Positions 58,820 through 64,000 of a DNA stretch of 64,000 nucleotides are shown piece after piece. The position numbers and the translations under genes are program-made. The first letter of the stretch is position 1, and every line of letters begins with the position of its first letter. The notes beneath the pieces are model-generated. The model did no database searches, was not told where the DNA came from, and worked only from the letters and a program-made list of their open reading frames with translations. Source of the DNA: Acidobacteria bacterium UBA2161 (GTDB lineage Bacteria > Acidobacteriota > Vicinamibacteria > Vicinamibacterales > UBA823); NCBI GenBank assembly GCA_002328835.1, contig DCWN01000025.1:16257-80256 (forward strand). Reading direction: 5' to 3'.

Positions 58820-61279
58820 CTATTCCGCCCTCAGTGCGATCATCGGATCCACTTTCGCCGCCCGCCGCGCGGGCAGATAGCTGGCGACCAACGCGATGCT
58901 GGCCAAGCCAATCGAGACGGCGACGAAGGTTGCCAGATCGAGCGGGCTGACGCCAAAGAGCAGACTGCCAAGCAGCCGCGTCAGGCCGATCGCGCCGGCG
59001 AGGCCGATGACCACGCCCAGCCCGGTGAGCCAGAGCCCTTCGCCGACGACCATCCGCACGACATCGCCGATTCGAGCCCCGAGCGCCATCCGGACGCCAA
59101 TCTCCTGGCGCCGCTGCGCCACGTGGTACGACAGCAGGCCGTAGACGCCGATGGCGGCCAGGAGCAGTGCGAGTCCCCCGAACAATGCCAGCAGCATCAT
59201 GTTGAAGCGAGGCTGCGCGACGGCCGCGTCGTAGTGCTGCGCCATGGTCGAGATGTTGCCGATCGGTAGCGCCGGATCGACCGCCCAGATCGCTTCCTGC
59301 ACGGCGCCGACGTACGCTAGCGGATCGGTCTCGGTGCGGACGATCACTTTCTGGAACGATTCGGGAAACTGCTTGAAGGGCCGGTAGTATGCCGGTGCCG
59401 GGTCGGCCGCCGGCCCCAGGAAGCGAACGTCGCGGACGATGCCGACGATCTCGAAGACCTCGGGAGTCGGGAAGCGCCAGTGGCTTTGCAGCCGCAGCGT
59501 CTGGCCGAGCGGGTCCACGTCGCTGTCGAGAAAATACCGACGGATGAACGCCTCGTTGACGACGAGCGCACCAGGATGATCGCCGTCGTCCGTGTTGGTG
59601 AGCGTGCGACCGCGAAGCAGGTCGATGCCGGCCGTTTCGAAGTACCCCGGGCTGATCGGACGCAGCCAGGCGCTGGGCCAGCGACCCGCCTCGGGCTCGG
59701 GTCGGCCTTCGAAGCGGAACGCATCACCCCAGGTCGCGTCGAGTGGATGGTCGTAGGTGAACGCCGCCGAGCGGACGCCGGCGATGCCGCCGATGCGTTC
59801 CAGCACCTCCTCCTGAAAGTTCAGGATCTGATGAGCTTCCAGATACGACGCTTCTGGTAATGCCACGCTGAACGTCAGGGTGTGCGTCGGGTCGAAGCCG
59901 GGATCGACGCGCTGCAGGTTCCAGAAGCTCTTGATCAGCAGGCCTGCGCCTATGACGAGCAGAACGGCCACGCTCACCTCGGCGGCGACGAGCCCGCGGC
60001 GGAAGCGGTCGCGCCCGCCGCGGACGTCGGCCCGCCCTCCTTCTTTCAGCGCGTGATGCAGATCGGCGCGCGATGTCCCCATGGCCGGAAGGAGACCGAA
60101 CAGCGCGCCGGTCACGGCGGTCGTGGCGAGCGCAAAGCCGAGGACCATCGGATCAATGCCGACCGAGCTCAGGCGGGGGATGTCCTGCGGCGTCAGCGTC
60201 GTCAGGAGGTCGATACCCACATACGCCAGGCCGAGGCCGGCGATGCCGCCGAGCGTCGCCAGCAGCAGACTCTCGGCAACGAGCTGACGCACGAGGCGGC
60301 CGCGTCCGGCGCCGAGCGCGGTGCGGATGGCGATCTCCTTCTGGCGGGCGACGGAGCGCGCGAGCATCAGACTGGCCAGATTCGCGCAGGCGACGAGCAA
60401 GACTAGCCCGACGGCACCCAGCAAGATGAACAGGGCCGATAGGACGTCGCCAACGACTTCGTCGACGAGCGGCACGACGACGACACCCTCGTCGCGATTC
60501 GCGGCCGGATACTGCCGCTCGAGCCGCACCGCGATCGTGTCCATCTGCGCCTGGGCCTGTTCGAGCGCGACGCCGTCGTTCAGCCTGGCGATCGTGCCGT
60601 AGACGTGACTCGTCCGGGTGGCGGCCCGCTCCGGCGAGAGAGCCAGGGGTGTCCAGACCTGCTGATAGCGCGGCAGGAACGGAATGTAGCCCTGCGTCGC
60701 CGGCCAGGTCGGATAGATGCCCGGCGGCATGACGCCGACGATCGTGTGCGGCGTGTCGTCCAGTCGTAGCGTCTGACCGATGGCGTCCGAGGTGCCGCCG
60801 AATCGGCGCTGCCAGAGGTCGTAGTAGATGATGATGACCCGGTCGGCACCCGGCACCTGTTCTTCCGGCGTGAACGATCGACCCAACATCGGTTCCACGC
60901 CGAGGACGCGGAAGTAGTCTTCGCTGACCCGCGCCCCGAGCAACTGCTCGGGGTCGCCGCCACCCGTCAGGTTGCCTCCACCGCTCCCGAACATCGCCAC
61001 ATCGGCGAAGACGTCGTTCTGAGACTGCCAGTCCAAGGTGTTGGCCGCCGTACTCCGCATCCGCCGGTCGGGCTCGTTCCGGTCAGTCTCCCAGAGCGCG
61101 ACGAGCCGGTCGGGTGCGCGGTAGGGAAGCGGTCGGAGGAGCACCGCATTGACGATGCTGAAGATGGCGGCGTTGGTGCCGATGCCGAGCGCCAGGGTCA
61201 GGACGACAACCAGCGCGAATCCTGGCTGTTTCCTGAGGATCCGGACGGCGTAGCGCAGGTCTTGCAGCAAAGTCTGCAT
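58820..61279 (-). CDS. ADOP-type ABC transporter permease (MacB/FtsX fold), intact
   Basis: 819 aa from ATG 61279. Order: first helix and coupling region (LQDLRYAVRILRKQPGFALV), MacB_PCD domain (YFRVLGVEPMLGRSF, TIVGVMPPGIYP), FtsX helices (NLASLMLARSVARQKEIAIRTALG), second MacB_PCD (FDPTHTLTFSVALPEASY; VVNEAFIRRYFLD) and final helices ending LPARRAAKVDPMIALRAE. This duplicated permease usually works with MacB ATPases. Unlike the copy at 19284 it is uninterrupted and has no padR beside it, and it lacks the N-terminal helical domain of that copy. Confidence 0.93.
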   Translation of the reverse strand: MQTLLQDLRYAVRILRKQPGFALVVVLTLALGIGTNAAIFSIVNAVLLRPLPYRAPDRLVALWETDRNEPDRRMRSTAANTLDWQSQNDVFADVAMFGSGGGNLTGGGDPEQLLGARVSEDYFRVLGVEPMLGRSFTPEEQVPGADRVIIIYYDLWQRRFGGTSDAIGQTLRLDDTPHTIVGVMPPGIYPTWPATQGYIPFLPRYQQVWTPLALSPERAATRTSHVYGTIARLNDGVALEQAQAQMDTIAVRLERQYPAANRDEGVVVVPLVDEVVGDVLSALFILLGAVGLVLLVACANLASLMLARSVARQKEIAIRTALGAGRGRLVRQLVAESLLLATLGGIAGLGLAYVGIDLLTTLTPQDIPRLSSVGIDPMVLGFALATTAVTGALFGLLPAMGTSRADLHHALKEGGRADVRGGRDRFRRGLVAAEVSVAVLLVIGAGLLIKSFWNLQRVDPGFDPTHTLTFSVALPEASYLEAHQILNFQEEVLERIGGIAGVRSAAFTYDHPLDATWGDAFRFEGRPEPEAGRWPSAWLRPISPGYFETAGIDLLRGRTLTNTDDGDHPGALVVNEAFIRRYFLDSDVDPLGQTLRLQSHWRFPTPEVFEIVGIVRDVRFLGPAADPAPAYYRPFKQFPESFQKVIVRTETDPLAYVGAVQEAIWAVDPALPIGNISTMAQHYDAAVAQPRFNMMLLALFGGLALLLAAIGVYGLLSYHVAQRRQEIGVRMALGARIGDVVRMVVGEGLWLTGLGVVIGLAGAIGLTRLLGSLLFGVSPLDLATFVAVSIGLASIALVASYLPARRAAKVDPMIALRAE

Positions 61280-61425
61280 GTCACCGTTAGACGGAGGTGT
61301 CGGTGGAGAAGTTTGCCAGGAGGCAGGAGGCGGAAGCGACCATCGATGCCCAAAGCCGAAGGCCCGGCGTGACGCGATATGCTGGGGCCAGGCCGCGCCG
61401 CCCAACGCGGAGGAGGAGACCTCAG

Positions 61426-62421
61426 ATGACTCGACCGGTTCTGCTGCTTGCCTCGACGTTGATGCTCTGGATTCCGCCCGCGGCGTCCGTCCAGGCAGAT
61501 CGGTATGTCGCCGCTGACGGAACGATTCGAGTCGCCGTCGTGAAGCAGCCGATCAAGGGGTCGCGTAACGTGCCCGAGTTGTCGGAGAACCCCGACTACA
61601 TCGCGGCGGGCGGCGGGCTGGCCGACCGCCTCACCGAATGGGGCGCAACCCTCAAGCCGACGGCGACGGCTCGGCTCACCGAGGCCGAACAGGGTGACTA
61701 CGGCGAGTGGCACCGCCTCGGACTGGCAAACGGTCACCTCGGAGATCTGGTCGCGGCCAACGAGCGTGAGGGCTACTTCACGGTCGGTCTTCTCGCGAAC
61801 TGCAATTCGCTCTCGGGGATGCTGGCGGGGTTGCAGCACTCGGGACCGACGCGACGGCCCCTCAGGGTCGGCCTGGTCTTCATCGACGCGCACGGTGACT
61901 ACAACACCCCGGAAACGACGCTGAGCGGCATGCTGGGCGGCATGCCGGTGGCCGTCGCCGCCGGACACGCGCTGACGAATATCCGGATGAAGTCGGGCCT
62001 CGACCCGGCCCTGCCGACGAGCTACATCGTCATGAGTTGCGTCCGCGACGCCGATCCGCTCGAGCAGGAGCGGATCGACCGGTCGGACATCGAGATGATT
62101 CCTGTCGATGACATCCGCTCGCTGTCGCAGAACATCCACGCGCAGATGCGCCGGCTGTCTGACACGACCGACATCATCTACATCCACATCGACATGGACG
62201 TGCTGGATCCGAGCGAGGTGCCGGGGCATCCGTTGACCGTGCCCGACGGGCCGACCAGCCTGGAGTTGGCCGCTGCGCTCGAGGTGATGTTCCAGTACGA
62301 GAAGGCTGCGGCGCTCGGCCTCGCGTCGACGCCGGCCGGCGACGCCGACCCTGACGGCCGCTCGCGGCAGGCGGCCTACAACCTCATCGAAGGCGCGCTC
62401 AAGGGCCTGCGCGCCAGATGA
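61426..62421 (+). CDS. Arginase/ureohydrolase family protein with signal peptide
   Basis: 331 aa. ATG 61426 follows GGAGGAGG. LLLASTLMLWIPPAASVQA is a signal peptide. Ureohydrolase motifs: VGLVFIDAHGDYN (DAHxD, residues 154-158) and YIHIDMDVLDPSEVPG (DxDxxDP, 256-262). The first metal-ligand motif, normally GGDHS, reads LANCNSLSG (residues 123-131) with Asn in place of His. Export is unusual, since arginases act in the cytoplasm. It may bind one metal, use another substrate, or be inactive. Confidence 0.8.
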   Translation: MTRPVLLLASTLMLWIPPAASVQADRYVAADGTIRVAVVKQPIKGSRNVPELSENPDYIAAGGGLADRLTEWGATLKPTATARLTEAEQGDYGEWHRLGLANGHLGDLVAANEREGYFTVGLLANCNSLSGMLAGLQHSGPTRRPLRVGLVFIDAHGDYNTPETTLSGMLGGMPVAVAAGHALTNIRMKSGLDPALPTSYIVMSCVRDADPLEQERIDRSDIEMIPVDDIRSLSQNIHAQMRRLSDTTDIIYIHIDMDVLDPSEVPGHPLTVPDGPTSLELAAALEVMFQYEKAAALGLASTPAGDADPDGRSRQAAYNLIEGALKGLRAR

Positions 62422-62611
62422 GACGCGGCGCAGCAAGCGCCTGCGGCGGCGGCGACGAGCGGAGCCGAGGAGCCGCGGCTCGTGCGGTTCGGCGGGCTCA
62501 CCGCACCCTGAGCTCGTCGAAGGGTGGGGGTGGGGCCCCGGCGAGCTCTGGATCATGCGGTTCCCACGGAGGACGCCGCGTGGGGCTTGGGACGCAAGGC
62601 GCCCCATCTGG
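62422..62611. repeat. Repeat-bearing intergenic region with palindromic repeat copy 2
   Basis: The 190-bp gap contains CACCCTGAGCTCGTCGAAGG (62503-62522), a short sequence of REP-like type widespread in bacteria, and GCCGCGTGGGGCTTGGGACG..GCGCCCCAT at 62575-62606, which is copy 2 of the palindromic repeat at 18757. No gene is seen. Confidence 0.55.
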
Positions 62612-63886
62612 TTAATCGACAATCGCCTGGTAGACGAGCGCTCGCAGCTTGCCTTGATCGTCGAGTCCGGTGGCTGGGATCACCTGCGTGAAGTAGACGA
62701 CGACGAGGTCTTCCTCGGGGTCGACCCAGTACGTCGAGTGGTACGCGCCGCCCCAGCCGAACTCGCCGACCGAGCCGGGCACGCCGCGTGCACCCAGATC
62801 CTCGACGACCGAGAAGCCGAGTCCGAAGCCGGTGCCCGCCGCGGAGTTCACGTCTACGCCGAGGTGGTTGACGGTCATCAACGACACGGTGTTCGACGAC
62901 AGGATCCGCTCACCGTCGAAGGCGCCGCCGTCGAGCAACATCTGCAGGAACGCGGCGTAGTCCTCGGCAGTCGAGAGCAGGCCGGCGCCGCCCGAGAAAC
63001 TCGTCCGCGGGCCGTCGACGTAGGCGCCCTGGCTGACCATGCCGCCGTGATCGGGCGTCCGCTCGAGGCCCGCGTCCGAAACGGAATAGACGGTGGCCAG
63101 ACGCGCGGTCTTCTCGCGCGGCAGGTAGAAGTGGGTGTCATCCATCCCGAGCGGTTCGAGTACGCGGCTCCGCAGAGCGACGTCGAGGGGGTCACCGGTG
63201 ACCACTTCGACCAGCGCGCCGAGAATGTCGGTGTTGTAGCCGTAAACGAACCGCTCGCCTGGCTGGGCGTCGAACGGGAGCTCGGCGATGTGCGCGATCG
63301 TCTGGCGGACTGGCTCGTCGCGGTGCGCGAAGTACCAACCTTGAATCTCGGCCGCCGCCCACTGGTCCTCGGCCACGCCGGTGCCGTAGCCGATGCCGGC
63401 CGTGTGCGTCAGCAGGTCGCGGATCGTAATCGGCCGATTCGCGCGCACGACATCGTACCCACCGCCCGATCGTGCAACGGCCACCGTCGTGTCCAGAAGC
63501 TCGGGGAGGTACCGTCCGATCGGGTCGGCGATCAACAGCCGGCCCTCCTCCTGCAGCATCATGACGGCGACGCTCACCAGAGCCTTCGTCTGCGAGGCGA
63601 TCCGGAAGATGGCATCGACCTCCATCGGGGCGCCGGACTCGCGGTCGCGTCGGCCGAACGCTTCCAGGTACCCGATCTGGCCGTGTCGAGCGATCAGTAC
63701 GACCACGCCGGGTAGCGCACCCTGGGCAACATAGCCCTCGAACGCGTCACTCAGGCGCTCGAGCCGGTGCGCCGACAGCCCGATCGTCTCGGGATCGACC
63801 CGTTCCAGCCCTTGGGCCGAGACCTGCGGCGCCGAGAGTGTCCAGGCGATCCATACGGCCAGGACCAGGAATGCGCGAACTCTCAT
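62612..63886 (-). CDS. Serine hydrolase, class C beta-lactamase family (secreted)
   Basis: 424 aa. Signal peptide (RAFLVLAVWIAWTLSAPQVSA). Motifs: IASQTKALVSVAVM (SxxK), LLTHTAGIGYG, ERFVYGYNTDILGALV (Tyr motif) and GWGGAYHSTYWVDP near the C-terminus. It is more divergent from the pair at 26214 and 27373 than those are from each other. Probably an esterase or peptidase of the envelope; beta-lactam hydrolysis cannot be inferred. Confidence 0.9.
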   Translation of the reverse strand: MRVRAFLVLAVWIAWTLSAPQVSAQGLERVDPETIGLSAHRLERLSDAFEGYVAQGALPGVVVLIARHGQIGYLEAFGRRDRESGAPMEVDAIFRIASQTKALVSVAVMMLQEEGRLLIADPIGRYLPELLDTTVAVARSGGGYDVVRANRPITIRDLLTHTAGIGYGTGVAEDQWAAAEIQGWYFAHRDEPVRQTIAHIAELPFDAQPGERFVYGYNTDILGALVEVVTGDPLDVALRSRVLEPLGMDDTHFYLPREKTARLATVYSVSDAGLERTPDHGGMVSQGAYVDGPRTSFSGGAGLLSTAEDYAAFLQMLLDGGAFDGERILSSNTVSLMTVNHLGVDVNSAAGTGFGLGFSVVEDLGARGVPGSVGEFGWGGAYHSTYWVDPEEDLVVVYFTQVIPATGLDDQGKLRALVYQAIVD

Positions 63887-63934
63887 GCGGTCACCTCCAG
63901 TCTGTGTATGGCTGATAGTTTACGCTTGGCGCGC

Positions 63935-63996
63935 GCCGCGTGGGTCTTGGGGCGCAAGGCGCCGTCCGACATTGAACACACCGCGCACAGCGCGGT
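63935..63996. repeat. Palindromic GC-rich interspersed repeat, copy 3
   Basis: Reads GCCGCGTGGGTCTTGGGGCG then CAAGGCGCCGTCC, and CACACCGCGC further on; on the opposite strand this parallels GCGCGGTGTG..GGCGCCTTGCGCCCCAAG at 18757-18816. It lies upstream of the serine hydrolase start, at the window end. Confidence 0.55.
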
Positions 63997-64000
63997 GGCG

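Overview
This window is high-GC DNA from a didermic bacterium, most plausibly an Acidobacteriota lineage of the Vicinamibacteria type. That assignment is an inference. It rests on two very large ADOP-type ABC permeases (one directly behind a PadR regulator), many secreted enzymes, a VPS10/sortilin-type beta-propeller protein, a TolB-like propeller protein, and lipid A genes (lpxD, lpxA). No rRNA, tRNA, CRISPR array or prophage was recognised.

Layout. 1-5040 (minus) is a tightly overlapping set: DUF4159 protein, membrane VWA protein, legumain/caspase-like protein with EF-hand-like loops, and a second DUF4159 protein cut by the window edge. 5180-8837 (minus) holds a Tat-exported Gfo/Idh/MocA oxidoreductase, a GH3 lipoprotein and an RDD membrane protein. 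9042-10617 holds two convergent secreted proteins sharing a bidirectional terminator. 10857-16189 (plus) holds a decayed FadL-like gene, a PafA-like phosphatase, an M48 protease and an M28 lipoprotein peptidase. 16190-16792 is decayed DNA with a MITE-like element. 16793-21929 holds a Tat-exported ThDP enzyme, a PadR regulator and an ADOP permease broken by one in-frame stop.

21944-24210 (minus) is an envelope-stress module: Spy-like protein, ECF sigma factor, zinc anti-sigma factor, second Spy-like protein. Next come a TolB-like propeller protein, two tandem class C serine hydrolases (the second ending inside another MITE copy), an ACT-domain regulator, a large alpha/beta hydrolase, a scar of permease and transposase fragments, and an M14 carboxypeptidase. 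34968-37560 carries a DUF4440 protein, an RRM protein that appears to start at ATT, a parvulin, a YfiT-like protein and a broken endonuclease V gene. 37594-43530 holds an OPT transporter, an S66 carboxypeptidase, lpxD with a decapeptide repeat tail, a conserved hypothetical and a YkvI-like membrane protein.

43569-46253 (minus) holds a LMW phosphatase, a fructosamine kinase that runs on into the next gene, and a glycosyltransferase. 46338-49960 holds the sortilin-type protein and a DinB protein. After a strong intrinsic terminator, 50283-53518 is a siroheme and nitrite/sulfite reductase operon. It is followed by proline dehydrogenase, a Tat-exported Xaa-Pro peptidase and lpxA. The right end has a second M28 peptidase, a DUF456 protein, an intact ADOP permease, an exported arginase-fold protein and a third serine hydrolase.

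Together the genes suggest a heterotroph that digests peptides and glycans outside the cytoplasm, imports oligopeptides (OPT), oxidises proline and assimilates nitrite or sulfite. Gene decay is frequent: nonsense mutation, frameshift deletion, truncations and MITE-modified ends.
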